Source of the DNA: Topomyia yanbarensis
Taxonomy: Eukaryota; Arthropoda; Insecta; Diptera; Culicidae
Length of the DNA: 64,000 bases
Assembly (NCBI RefSeq): GCF_030247195.1
Contig: NC_080671.1
Span: 105,945,845-106,009,844, forward strand
Direction of reading: 5' to 3'
The first letter of the stretch is position 1; each line of letters begins with the position of its first letter. The translations under genes were made by a program, and so were the position numbers. Under the pieces are notes generated by a model. The model did not search any database and was not told the DNA's origin. It was given only the letters and a program-made list of their open reading frames with translations. Of the stretch, positions 45,770-58,079 are shown piece by piece.

Positions 45770-48718
45770 ACTAAAAATGTTTCAGGTAGCGGATCGTCAT
45801 TTAAAGCAAAATAAACGCTTGAAAAAGGAGTTTAAGGTAACAAGAACATAAACCCGCTCCCCATCTAAATTCATTCCAAATCATTGATTACCAATAAACG
45901 ATACTATAGACTATTATTACTATACTTCACAGCGGGTATTTTGGGCATTCTTTTAAGTTCCATCGCTTGAAATGAGTGCAACGAATAGTGAATTCACATT
46001 TGTTTTTATTCCAATTCTTGAGCATGGACATCTAAGTTCATATCATTCATTTCTGCACTGTCAATAAATTATTGTTGATTATTTGTTCTACTACCTACTT
46101 CTTATAAACATTACTCGTCTAAGTGTGCCAGCAAAGTATTCGTATCGATTGATTCAGACACGCTCAACGCTGGCATGCGGAACCATACGTAAACTTTCGT
46201 TTATTATATTTAAGTCGCATTGTTTCGATTTAATTGCCTACAAATCGATCTTGAATCAACAAAAGGCTCTTGATTGCACCGATCAACGACAATACAAATT
46301 TAATTTGAAATAATTGATACACCGGGTCACTGTCCTAAACAAGTTAAAACATAAATTATTAAAACGAACAACTATGAATATTCGAGTTTTAATGTTGAAC
46401 ATTTTAATTTCAGATATAATTATCATGTGTCCTTTACAAATTACTGAATCTTCAAGAGATACTGATGACAACTAGTGGTTTTAGTTAGGTGGAAACTGAT
46501 ATAATGTAGTGAACTAAGGCTATTCTTTTATATGCACCTTGGGAGACGTTTACGATTACGATTAAGAAGATGTAAAAATATGTATCGCTCGCAATTCCCC
46601 AATTTATTCAGTCAAATTTTACTTTATAAGATTTTATTCTACATGTCACAGCATGTAAAATCCTATCATAAGACAGCAAAATACGTTGTAGGTTACCTCA
46701 AATGTATTTTTCCCTTTCTTTTCTAAGTGTGTGTCTACTGTTTCGAGGTTTTCGTTACTAAATTTGAGAAATAGCAATTTCATCCATTGTGTTCATGTAA
46801 TGTTCATTACGTATCTTCGGCACCTTTTCTAGCCGTGTTCGTTCGTCAAGATCGTCGATTAGAGAAAAAATCAAATATTGATCGTACCCGTATTAGGCAA
46901 AACACTTCATAAACAGAGCAAATGTTAATTGTCCTCGTTTATGAAACCGACCTTAACCCGTCATGTAGCTTATTTTTCAATTACTGTGAATTTCCACCAT
47001 ATAATTTTCTATTACTGTTATAGAAAGGTTATCACTCTGAAAAACAATTTCCTACCGGAGGCTTGGAGTTTTATAACATAACTGAGCATGCTTAAAATTA
47101 AGGGGAATAGTTTCCACTAATTTTAACAATTGTGAATTAGGTCCTATTGCCGATTCACGATCGAAATGTTCGTCATAGTTTTAAATCGACTCTGCACAAA
47201 AAGAATGAACATCTTAAGATCTGTGTCAGTAGTTGTAATTTAATTACGATTTGTAAATAGCGTGGTTTCGTCTGTTTTCAAATTTATGGTTGCATTTAGA
47301 GAAGATTTGATCAGAAAAGATTAGTGTTTTTTGTTGTTGTTCTACTGGCATACTGCTATCGATTGTTCTGTGTTTTAATCATTTGTTCCTAGGCTCTGTT
47401 GCGTACATACGTGCGATTCAGCGTTGTTTAAAGTTTTGTTTTTGTTCTATACGTTGGCTTGAATTATGTTCTGCTGCGGATCAAAAGGCACTCTAATTAT
47501 TTCTCTCTTTGAGTAAGTGTTCAAAAATCATTGTGTTGTTTTCGATTGAACTAGTTGGCCTAACTATCTAATCGTTATCTAGTTTTCGGTGATGAACGAT
47601 TACAGCCTATTAATTATTGTTTTCTTTTATGACTAAATACGACTGCGCAAATGCAAAACTTCCTTCGCTTGGGCTGTACTGGGTTACAGTTATTTTATTG
47701 TAATTATTAGTTGGTGTGCTTGATGTTTAAAGCTTAATTAAAATCGATACGGACATGTACTTCTATTTCTACTCTTCTATTTTAGAGATATGTCGTATTA
47801 ATCTACTTTGCTATAGACTGTGGGTTTTACTAGTCGTGTAGTCTTGTGCGTGTACGGAAAGAACAGATATGTAATTTAGTATAGTCAAATGGAATAGATG
47901 GTATAACTAACTTTCGTTTGCGGGATAGAAAATTTAAGAATTGACGAAGGACAGAAAAAGTTGGACGTGAACGTGTTGAATTATGTTTTATAGTAGTTTA
48001 CATATTTTCTCCAATAAGTATCCGGTATCAAACGGATTACCGTATCTCAGCCACGAATTGATCGACCGGGATCCTGCTCCTATGTCGTATGAGGCGTCTG
48101 AAAACAGGATTGCCTAAGTCTTGGTGAATCTCCTTTCACAAAGAACGAATGTCTAAAGGGTCCAAAATATACCAGTCGCGTACGGAGTATCATGGACATT
48201 AGCCTTGCTGTGTCAAGTAAATCTCTGACGCAGGGTTTCTTCGAGTTGTGGAATTCAATATCCATTTCAGGGTTTACTACAGGCAATTACAACTCAAGAT
48301 ATTTGGAATTTTCTATTACCATTATAGGCAGAATTGGGGTGACCAGATTATGAGAGCAAAAACCGAGGGCAATCACAAGTGGACTCCTCTGTTCCCTATA
48401 GTTCATTAATATGTCAGACTCATATTGTTTTCATGTTCTACGAGTTATTTTCTATTGACATAAACCCATTCTTAGTTGAACATAGTGCAATTTTTTCGGG
48501 TGTAAGATCAACTCGCATCCATCCAATTGCTTTGAGCGCAAAGTTTATCATGAGTTTTGTTCTCTGGTATACGAGTTTAAATTTTGCATGCATGAAGTGT
48601 GTGTAAATGCGATAGGTTTGAGTCAGGCATGCGATATACTCGGCTAGTTTGGCTTTAAAAGTTTATGAATGGTGCGTATTCGGTCACCCTAGTTGTGATG
48701 GTATAATTCTAGACAAAC
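45770..48718. other. No gene or repeat recognised
   Basis: AT-rich DNA that looks single-copy within this window, without long open frames. It could be intron or long UTR of a gene outside the window. The 68-codon minus frame at 48080-48286 has an evenly mixed composition but no recognised relative. Confidence 0.4.
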
Positions 48719-49418
48719 ATATGATTAGGGCTCAAAAGCCAAATGTCAAAATTTACTTTGAGGAGAAATTCTAGATAAATCATTATTACCTAGGGTGGGT
48801 GCTCCTATAGTTGAGGTGTACCAATAGTTGCAGTAGTGGGTTATACGCGTAACTGAGGTACTAACCATCAAAAAATATTTTTTTATCGATTCATCGCAAC
48901 AAAATTATGCGACAATAAAACTGTTATCCTTGAAATTTGCCCAAATAACTATTGAAAAAAATGATTTTCTTAGAATTTTGAGCTCCCTTGCACCTATGGT
49001 TGATATAGTGTACCTATAGTTGCAAGTCCCATAAGAAAGCAATGGGATTTGCAACAATAGGAACCGAAATTAGTGATTGCACCACTATTGGTACATGTGT
49101 TCCTATAGTGGTACAAGCGGTTTTGAATACATAAATCGGTTATTAAACCATCTTTATATTTTTCCTATGAAGTAGGGACTGAAAGCTGTCGTTTAATGTA
49201 TTAACATTACCCTTAGGTCTATTCATCGATTTTTTATCAAAAGTTTTCCTTAAGTATGCTATTGGTACATCCACCCTAAGCACGATGCATAGCAGTCAAC
49301 GAAAGAAAAAACTTTCCTCTTTTGTTTGTTATCAACGGTTGAGCTGGGCGGTTAACGGTTCGTCCAGAATTTCCTCCCAAAGTGAATGACAGTTGGCTTT
49401 TGAGCCCTAATCATATAT
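48719..49418. mobile_element. MITE with about 60-bp inverted ends, containing a nested MITE
   Basis: Left arm ATGATTAGGGCTCAAAAGCC matches the complement of the right arm for about 60 bp with moderate divergence. Flanking duplication is unclear. Confidence 0.72.
48791..49278. mobile_element. Nested MITE, 488 bp, TAGGGTGG ends
   Basis: Ends TAGGGTGGGTG and CATCCACCCTA; repeated internal words such as CCTATAGTTG and ACCAATAG. Related ends to 41244-41709, but no matching 8-bp duplication was found. Confidence 0.62.
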
Positions 49419-50413
49419 TTGTCGAGCATTGGACCATTAAGCTATGTGCCATTTTGGTCTGATCGGATGCAGCTGACGTTGCAGAACGTGTCGAACATTT
49501 TATTTATTTTGTTGTTCCTGAAATAATAAATCAAAATATTATGTGGAACTAAATTAACACGGTAACATTCAACCACCTTGACCCCTATCCTCTTCCTGGA
49601 TTAACTGTTAAAAATGCCAACTTCTATGGTTTCAAACAATAAACCCATTAATTGTGTTATTTCATTCAGGTCGGGTAATGTTGTAACTTACGGGTCAATA
49701 AAATCTTTTCGTTTACAGTTGGTGAAGTTCGTTATATAATCCTTGTTAAACTATTTCCCTAATGTGGATAATTGTCATTTTCTGTTGGATTCTAAATCGG
49801 TAGAAAATCAGAATATTGAGTTAAATAGGGAGAAATGTAACTAGCGAGCTACTGAGCTTTGGACAATTCAATAACGCAGACGCAGAAACTCGTCGTTACT
49901 ACACATCCTCATCAACATAATCGTGACTGAACAATCCGGGTGCTCCGCATAGTGACCAAATGTATTTTGGATGCCTTAATCATTTGATCTTGGTCCACCA
50001 TTCTATAGTCTCTTTTAACGCTAGCCGCATGTGCATCTTCCTTTTACAGATTCTCTGTATATGGAAAAGGTATTGTGATTATGGTCATAACTATTTTTCT
50101 CTTCTCTTGTGTTATCGAGTGTAGAGAAACGAAATGAACCAATTTTTTCTGCAACAAGAAGAGATATTCGCACAAATATGAAATCATATCATCAGATCTT
50201 TGGTTTTTCTATTCGTGCATGCAAAGTTCTTACTTACGACGACAATGAAACTATTAAGCTAAAGCTTGAACATTTACATGGAATGCCAGTGTTTTTTTTT
50301 CTTGAAATAAGAGTTGCCAGTTTTCCGGTTTTTGTGTCCGCCTAACTCTTAATATAGTAACTCTAGAAACAACCCATTGGATATTTTCTCTTGAAAATTT
50401 AGGTAGAAGTAAT
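49419..50413. other. No gene recognised
   Basis: AT-rich DNA without repeat ends or coding signal. The 78-codon frame at 50109-50345 has no recognised family. Confidence 0.4.
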
Positions 50414-50474
50414 TTGGAGTGTATTGTTTACATTGTATTTTTATCGCAGTTAGTTTTTCGAAGATTGGAAAAAA

Positions 50475-50610
50475 TGGCGTCACCCGAAAAGCAACGTCGC
50501 GAATTTATTTTGCAGAAGCATCTGGAAAATCCTCAACTCTTTCATCGGGACATCGGAAAACAACTCGGAATCGTGCAGTCGACGGTGAGACGTGTTATTA
50601 AACGATACTA
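50475..50610 (+). pseudogene. Mariner 1 (ITmD37E-like) transposase, N-terminal part
   Basis: Translation MASPEKQRREFILQKHLE and IGKQLGIVQSTVRRVIKRY is the paired helix-turn-helix start of a Tc1/mariner transposase. It is cut at a TA (50609-50610) by mariner 2. The continuation lies at 54429-55437. The left inverted end of the element was not found, so that side is probably lost. Confidence 0.75.
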
Positions 50611-50688
50611 AAGGGCGAACACGAAATTATTGCAACACCGAAAATGTCATGCCAATTTTCTTATAATGTTTAAAATCAAACCAAAATT

Positions 50689-53184
50689 CCCTCGGCATGA
50701 TACTGTACCTTGATGTGGTCCGGGGGCTTTTCCACCAAAGCAGTATTACAGTGATGATATCACATAAACTTGGGATACGATTATTTTCTTTTTAGTTAAG
50801 CTACATTGTGATCAATTTTAGTACTTAACTTGGCGACCTTTATTATCCACTGCCATGGTCAAATAATATACAATGTGGGTTTAGGGCCCAATTCTCTCTG
50901 CAGGCACCTCATTCCAAACGTACAAACGTGGCCTACGCGATAACACGAACCTGGTCACAAATACGAACGCCCGCGATCTCGCCAATATTCAAACACCCCG
51001 ATTGATTGGGTGAACGTTGGAACCTAAGAACCTAAGCTCGCGCAATCATGAATCGGTCACGTCCGGAAGTCTCCGCCCTTGATCATAGCAGCCCAAATTC
51101 ATGCCTTTAGTTGGACCAATAGAAATAAAAACTAGACAAGACGTCCACGTGCGATCGTTGAAGAATACGCGAACATGCGAATGGCCACACGCTTATAAAA
51201 ATAATGTGTCCACGCGAAGTTACACACTAGCACACGTGACAAAAACGTCCACATACAAACGCTCGAGTCCTTCGCGATCATCCACGCACGACCACACCCA
51301 CGATCTCGTAAAAAGTATAACACCCTGGTGACTAAGTGAATGGTTTAGCACTTATAAATTAACAATCCCGGTCTCGAGAGTGAACCTCCAAATGCCCGTG
51401 TTCGCGCGAAACTACATAAAAATCGAATGCAAAGTCACATACACGCGACAAACAAATATAAAAATGCTTGAGCCCTTCGCGACCATCCACGCAACCTATA
51501 CTCGCGCTCTTCCAGACATTATAACATCCCGGTGATAATATGAACGTCTCGGCACTTGTAATCACTCAAACGCAGTCTCAAGCGTGAACCTACAGTCCCC
51601 CGCACTCGCGCATTCATGAATCGTTCGCGTCCGGAAGTCTCTATCCTCGATTCCAGAAGTCTAGGTCCATGCCTTAATTAAATCAATTAGCTCTACAGTT
51701 CCAGTAGGACAACTCTCGAAAAAAATCGGCATATTACTAATACTCAATATCAATACTAACTCTTCTCTTTATTTATTTTTTTATTTATTTTCGGTCTCAT
51801 GCGTTATATTCTTGTGATGACCTTTTCGAGCTCATACATTCAAGAAGAGCAACATTGCTGCCCACAATGATTCTTCTGTGCCATCGGACGTCGCCAGGTT
51901 TTAGAACAATGGAGTTGTATTCTCATACTCGATGGAATCAGATAAGTAGGAACGATCAACAAACTGCAAGTAGTATATTGCACATTTCTTGTTTTGAAGT
52001 ATAAAATATTATTCGTATTAAAATATTATTTACAGGCTCCACACATATCTCAACACACACAAATACACAAATGCTTGACAGGTGACTGGGCCAAGTGCAT
52101 TCACTCGTAGGATCTGTCATTTCGATGATCGCCTCGATTCTACGAAACCAGTGCACAAGTAAGCTGACATAAGCTAGTCTCATCTGGTGAATGCATGTAA
52201 CCTGGAAACCCCAGACACGACAGGACGAGACGGACAGACTGGACTCGATGGGGCCTAGTTCAGAGTTTTTGAGCATTTTTCAATGCACGGTTATTGACCT
52301 AAAAAAAGAAACATTCGGCATGTTATTTTTCCTTTTATTACTGTATCTTGAGTTGGGTTCATACTGATATTCACTAGCACAGTCAATTGCATATTCTCCC
52401 ATATACATTCACATCCAAAACGTGCAAACGCCCCTAACTTTCGCGATAACACAAACCTGGTCAAAAACGCGAACTTACATTACAATTTCAATCATCCACA
52501 CACACCTACGCTCGCAATTTCGCCAACACCCCTTTACTTAAGTGAACTTTTCAGCACCTATAACTTTACAACCGCGGTCTCAAGCATTAACCCACCACTC
52601 GCGCGATCATAGACCGGCTACGTTCGGAATTCTCTACTCTCGATCAGCCTAGACTCATGCCTTCAGTTGGACCGATTCACTAGACAACACGTTTCTCTAC
52701 CATACACTGAAAATTAATTATTAGATTCACGGTCCGCGCGCGATCGTTCGAGAATACACGTGAATGTGCGAATGGCAAGACGGATCTAAAATTGGATTTA
52801 TGCACGCAAAGTTGGAGACACGCTGGCATTCATATGCTCGAGCCTTTAGCGATCACACTATTACACAATTAGTAAACGCCCACGCTAACCTAGACAGATA
52901 TGCATTCCTGGACTCGAACGCTAAAAACCACACCTTCCCCGCATACACCACCCAGGACTGAACATTAGATTCATACATACAAAGCAACAAGTAATAATTA
53001 CAGATATTCGTCTGGCAACCGGGGGAAGTACATCTCAAACGCAGAACTTATCATTTCAATGATGGCCTTGGATCTGCGTTGCCTGTGTTCAAGGCACCAT
53101 AGCTTTGTCCGTCAGGTCAAGGATGTATGAAACCCGTTAGCCACCACCCTCGGCCCTAGCTGCCCATAAAGGGATAAAAAAAAA
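50689..53184 (+). mobile_element. Retroposed non-coding sequence, 2.5 kb, with 23-bp target duplication
   Basis: A 23-bp identical direct repeat flanks it (50666-50688 and 53185-53207) and it ends in an A-run (53176-53184), so it was inserted by target-primed reverse transcription on the plus strand. Inside are two blocks of tandem-type sequence (50890-51690 and 52390-52960), rich in CGCGATC-like words, and a 51780-52300 block matching the retroposon at 12059 in reverse. A-runs at about 51720 and 52302 suggest it is a tandem of shorter retroposons. No coding frame. Confidence 0.78.
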
Positions 53185-53274
53185 ATGTTTAAAATCAAAC
53201 CAAAATTTTAGGCTAGTTTTATACATATATTTACTTCAAAAATCAAAAGAAAAGTTAATCGATGGAGCCTTGAG

Positions 53275-54242
53275 TGTAAAATTGAACGCATTTTCGCTTG
53301 ATGCCCTCCATCAAAGTCTTTACAGTGTCATCCGGTCCCAGTTTCTCAGTTTTTTGCCAATTTTCTTAACATGTCCTTCTCGTCTTTGACTGTCTTCTTG
53401 CTCTTCCGAAGTTCCCGCTTCATCATTGCCCAGTACTGCTCCACCGGGGGCAGCTCCGGACAGTTTGGCGGATTCATGTTCTTTGGAACAAAATGGACAG
53501 AATTGGCCTCATACCACTCCAGGACACTTTTAGAATAGTGGCATCATGCCAAATCTGGCCAAAATAGCGGAGCTTCGTCGTGCTGCTACAAGAACGGCAA
53601 AAGGTGCTTCTCGAGGCACTCAGATTTGTAGATCTCGCCATTTACTGTGCCCTTTATCACGAAAGGCTCATTCCTCGGTCCGCAAGAGCAGATGGCCTGC
53701 TAAATGAGATATTTGGAGGCGAATTTCGACATTTTCTTCTTCTTAAATTTGTCGTCCACATAGAACTTGCTCTTGCCGGTGAAAAACTCCAACCCCGGAA
53801 TTTGCTTAAAATCGTCTTTTATATACGTTTCGTCGTCTATCACATAGCAGCCATATTTTGTCAGCATCTTCTCGTAGAGCTTCCGTGCCCGAGTTTCAGC
53901 CGTCGATTGTTGCCACTTATCGCGGTTTGGGAAGTTCTGTACCTTGTATGTATGTAGTCCAGCTCGTTTCTTTGCATTCTGGACGTAGCTCTGCGACATG
54001 CCGATCTTTTTAGCCAAATCACGGCTTGAGACGTTGGGATTTGCTTTAATCATCCGCTTCACCTTTCCCTCCGTCTTTTTGTTCTCCGGCCCCGGTTTTC
54101 TCCCAGCTCCTTTGCCGTGGTCCAACGTCAACCGCTCCTGGAACCGCTTCAACACTCTGGAGACGGTTGAATGGTGAATGTTTAACATTTTTCCCAACTG
54201 CAGATGCGACAGGTCAGGAAATTCCAGGTGTTTGGAAAGCAT
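53275..54242 (-). pseudogene. Mariner 2 transposase, stop codons present
   Basis: The open part 54242-53700 (180 residues) has two helix-turn-helix motifs and the first catalytic Asp in YVIDDETYIKDDF. In-frame stops interrupt it at about 53700 (before QAICSCG) and within the second Asp block (FWPDLA, stop, CHYS near 53550), and another lies near the C-terminus. The final acid is in PVEQYWAMMK. The reading order and spacing fit D,D37E-type mariner transposases. Not functional as it stands. Confidence 0.85.
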
Positions 54243-54428
54243 TTGTTCTCTTCACTCGCGTTGATTCACCTCCATTATCGTTGAATCGAAAAACACGACT
54301 TCGAGTTTGACAGCATGTAAACAATACACATCAATGAGAAAGTGTGCAAAATTTGGTTGATTTTTACCCAATGGTAAAAAAGTTATGCCCTGTTGAATCT
54401 GTCGCAATAATTTCGTGTTCGCCCTTTA

Positions 54429-55558
54429 TTAAACTCTGAGCATCGAACGGAAGGAGAAATGCGATCAGAATGGAAGTTCTATTAGTGATCAGAATTACAA
54501 AGGTAAAAAGTTAAACCTGTCTAAGTCTTTCGTCCAGAGAACCAAGGACCGGGAGGGACTGCATACGTACAAAGTGCAGAAGGCTTCAAATCCTGACGAA
54601 CGGTAAAATACAGTGGGAAAGTATCGGATCCGGAAACTGTACACCCAGATGCTGACGACCCGAGCAAACGAAAAGCCCAAAATATACTCATGGTTATGGT
54701 CCTAGATTATCCCCACTGCGTGGTGTTTTGATAGTGTTTTAAATGGGGTATGAAAACACCATCATCATGGTCCTGTAGATCACATTTATAGGATATTGAG
54801 AACATTTTATGGTGTTTGACCATATTTATGGTCTGTTTAAAGTGTTGTATGGTGTCTGAGTCCGTGAAAATTTGCTCGGGGAAGCCTAATTGTCTCATCA
54901 TAGATAATGAGACTTATGTCAAGCCCGACTTCCGGGGCTACTGTTCTTCACCACCCAGCAAACTTGTGCCGGAGGAAGTAAGGAAGCAGAAACTTTCAGT
55001 TTGCTAATAAATACATGATTAGGCAAGCAATCTGCTCATGTGGCAAGCGGAGTGCGCCGTTCGTGACTACCGGGACTGTGAAAGGGGGAAATCTACCTCA
55101 AGGAGGATCTATCAAAGCGTTTCCATCCTCTGTTGAAGCATCTACGATCTTCTGGCCGGATCTAGCTTCGTACCACTATTCAAATGTCGTCCTGGAGTGG
55201 TACGAAGCCAACAGACATGAACCGCCCGAACGCACCGGAACTATGGCCCAACGAAAAATACTGGGCAACTATGAAGCAGGCACTACGGAAGCATTTCAAG
55301 GAGGTCAACTCTGAGGAAAACATGAAGAAAAAGTGGGTTTGCGTATATAAGAAGCTGCAGCCAGATGTTGTACAGAACGTAATGAGTGGAGTTAAGCGTA
55401 AGGTGCGAGGGTACGTTTATGGTATTGAAGTTGAATGAAATAAACATGCCAACTAATGGGCTATATTTTATTGTCTGAAAATTGTGAAAAGGATCGGTCC
55501 ACTAAGTAAATTTTTGCAGCGTTGTATCCGTGATGCAATTTGATGTGGGACACCCTTT
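54429..55558 (+). pseudogene. Mariner 1 transposase, C-terminal part, with MITE insertion
   Basis: Continues mariner 1: ETLSIERK-like start (TLSIERKEK), SFVQRTKDREGLHTYKVQK, then the 54659-54880 MITE, then the first catalytic Asp in CLIIDNETYVKPDF, the second in FWPDLASYHYSN and the Glu in APELWPNEKYWATMK. Frames shift and stops are present, so it is dead. The right end of the element is probably GGGACACCCTTTA at about 55546-55558. Confidence 0.75.
54659..54880. mobile_element. 222-bp MITE with CCCGAGCAAA ends inside mariner 1
   Basis: Ends CCCGAGCAAA and TTTGCTCGGG, with GA on both sides (54657-54658 reads GA; 54881-54882 reads GA). Interior has repeated TGGTGTTT and ATGGTC words. It separates the helix-turn-helix part from the catalytic part of mariner 1. 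Confidence 0.75.
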
Positions 55559-57589
55559 ATATGGAGTTGATATAAATAAATACAAAAGTAAAAAGAGACA
55601 AATCAGACCACTTTCTACCTTTGCCGAAGTCAGACCTACAATAGAACCAAGTGAACGACACCTAGCAGCTTTTCGATCTAGTGTGCATTGTCTTGAGAAC
55701 AAAGGAAACATTGAATTATTCTTCTCAGTTGACGAAAAAGCTCTACTCGCAACAATGATTGTTGACTTTAAATTTTGTTCAACACGACCGAGTTTTTATG
55801 AAGTGGAATACCTTCTGAAGGTGAAAATATAGGTTAGGCCTACAGAAGTCGCGTACCTTCAGTATCATTATCTCCGCAATGCAGTATTAGGATCATTCAA
55901 CATATTTGATATATTTCGGGAATACAATCTACGGACTCATGATCAGTGTGTAGATTTCAAAGAAGCGTACATTTCGAAATAAACTATGAGAGATGAGCCA
56001 AGAACATGGTTTTTCGACAAAAATGATTTGTAGTTCGATTGTAGATCCAAATTAAGCGCCGGAATAGCCGGACAGACATCGAATTCTATTGTGCTTTGCA
56101 CGATCGTGAGGTGGAGACGTCGAAGGAGCAAGTCAATAGTGTTCAGCGTAGTTGGGAGAAACATTATTCAAAACTGTCCAGCTTTAACCGATGGGAGGAG
56201 GGCCCTTACCGAAATTGGTCGAGAATTGAGTAAAGGGACAAACATTCAACCAAGCGTTTTTCTGGTTCTGGTTCGTTTTACTCTTAAATCAAGCAACTAA
56301 ACTTCGCATCGCTTATCAGTTTTACGCTTTTGTGTCTATTCATGGTTAAATAGAGTACTTATTCCCCAGTTCGTAATCCAATTTGCGCATTAAGGGCACA
56401 AATTAAACTATGTTTGATTTTTGTGTTTTGAATTCATGTCGTCAGTAGCTAGCACTAGTAATTTTTCTTTTTGGGAATGAATATTGCATAATGCCAGGCG
56501 TTTGGTTCCCTAGTCAAAAGACAAGAGTTCGCTTTCGCTTTCTTGCCAGCAAACGAGAGCTTCTGTATTTGCTTCCCAGGACATCACTCAGGACAAGCCA
56601 ATTGCTTGAGGCGTGTACATGTGTCGTGTGAACTGATTGGATTTTTTTGTGTTTAATTCGGGTACTAGTTTAGATACATCGTCTAACTAGATATCCAGTT
56701 GGTGCTTGTTCTGACGAGATGAATTTGAAACACAAATCAAGCTTAACACAAATGTCTTATATTGTTTTGGCAGGATCTTTAGTATCTATACTGTATTTTT
56801 GGAAAAGGTGCAAAAATATTGATACCAGTTGATTCACAATTCGTCGATTGTAGGCCGAGTATTGTCGAAATAGTATTGTAACCGGTTTAATATGTTTCAA
56901 ATGTGTTCGAAATATTATTCACGAGACTTATTTTTTCCGTTCAAACATGACTACCTTTTTAATAGATCAAAAAAACCTTGTATCTATAGAATAGTGGTGG
57001 AACGTTAGATAGAAAAGAAACCATTGTGTCTATGAACTCGAAGTACTTTCAACTTATGTTCCAGTGAGCAGTTTACAAATGTGATCTTAAATCTAGCCGA
57101 AAAGTAAAACCTTTCCCAGACTGTCTTTCAAGGAAGTATTAACCGTGATAGTGAGAATGGCTCGTGACCTGTGATCCGATGCCCCACCAGAGCCCTTATG
57201 GAGCGAGTACGTGCAATGTAGGATTTACGGTATACAACTGTTATATGCAATTAATTAACATTGAATTTATCGATATTTACGTTACCTAGTTAATCACAGA
57301 TGCTTATATTTGTCTATACATTAAATTTAATCGAATTTACTTCTTGCAGCACTTACCGTCCGTTCAAAACGAACAAGTTTTTTACCCTATTAAGACAATT
57401 CAGTAAGTCAGATGTCCGTGGGCAACGAGGAACCAGGAGGCGGAATACAGTACGTACGTTGCCTTGCCACCCTACCAGTGCGAATATAACTTACCAACAA
57501 CCCTGCATTTCGTGAGTCATTCCCGTTTAGTCGATCACTGGTGCACTGACCGACAATCAACTGCTGCCGTACTCCTCTTCGGCTAAACT
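55559..57589. other. No named gene; coding-like frame at 55530-55976
   Basis: From 55562 to about 55976 one frame reads through with two stops and contains RPTIEPSERHLAAF and DEKALLATMIVDFK. The composition looks protein-like, but no family was recognised; it may be a decayed retroelement gag. The rest (56000-57589) shows nothing, apart from being next to the sulfotransferase 3' end. Confidence 0.3.
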
Positions 57590-57970
57590 TCATGACACAC
57601 TGTACGGCAGCAGTGGATCGAAATTGAGCAGTTCTTGCTCACTGGTGGCATTCTTGTAGCCCCAAGATTTCATGGCGGTCACACAGCTGTCCTGGATTAT
57701 TTTCACCTTGAATAAACAAAGGATTGCAAGGATTCAATCTAAACTGGCGAGAAGGTTAAACCACCTACCTCTTCGAATGTGAGATCCTTGGTCCAGTGGA
57801 ACGGTGCCGACTTGGAGTCCCGGAAGGTGGAACTAACGCCACCGATGTCCAGCTTGGTGTGTGTGTCTAGAAATGCTTCGACGGCCGGGTCGAACGGTAG
57901 GCCGTAGAATTTTAGGACTTCTTTGGTCATTTCATAGGGATTCATCGATAAGTCTTCGTAGCGGATTGCC
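57590..57970 (-). CDS. Carbohydrate sulfotransferase-like gene, last two exons (partial)
   Basis: Minus-strand exons 57970-57769 and 57706-57590 are joined by a 62-bp GT-AG intron in phase 0 and end at TGA. The first reads IRYEDLSMNPYEMTKEVLKF, which carries the R-Y-E-D-L motif of Golgi sulfotransferases, and later FRDSKSAPFHWTKDLTFEE. The last ends CVTAMKSWGY plus a short tail. These are the C-terminal part of a PAPS-dependent sulfotransferase domain, including part of the cofactor-binding 3'-phosphosulfate region's downstream helices. Upstream exons must lie to the right of 57970, within the repeat-rich DNA or beyond the window; I could not find them. Substrate is unknown. Confidence 0.82.
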
Positions 57971-58079
57971 CTGTGAAAGAAGAATGTAATACAGATGATT
58001 TATTATTTTATTATTACCTACTGCAATCTAGCAATTAAATTCAAAGCCTTCATCGATCGTTTACTTTCAAGTTGACGGG

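Larger units (their letters stand above)
50611..54426 (-). mobile_element. Mariner 2 (ITmD37E-like), inserted in mariner 1 and itself interrupted
   Basis: Inverted ends AAGGGCGAACACGAAATT at 50611 and its complement ending at 54426, with TA on both sides (50609-50610 and 54427-54428). Excluding the retroposon and its extra duplication (2496 + 23 bp) the element is about 1.3 kb, normal for the family. Confidence 0.88.

Noticed and set aside
48080..48286. 68-codon minus-strand frame
   Set aside because: No start context, splice continuation or recognised family.
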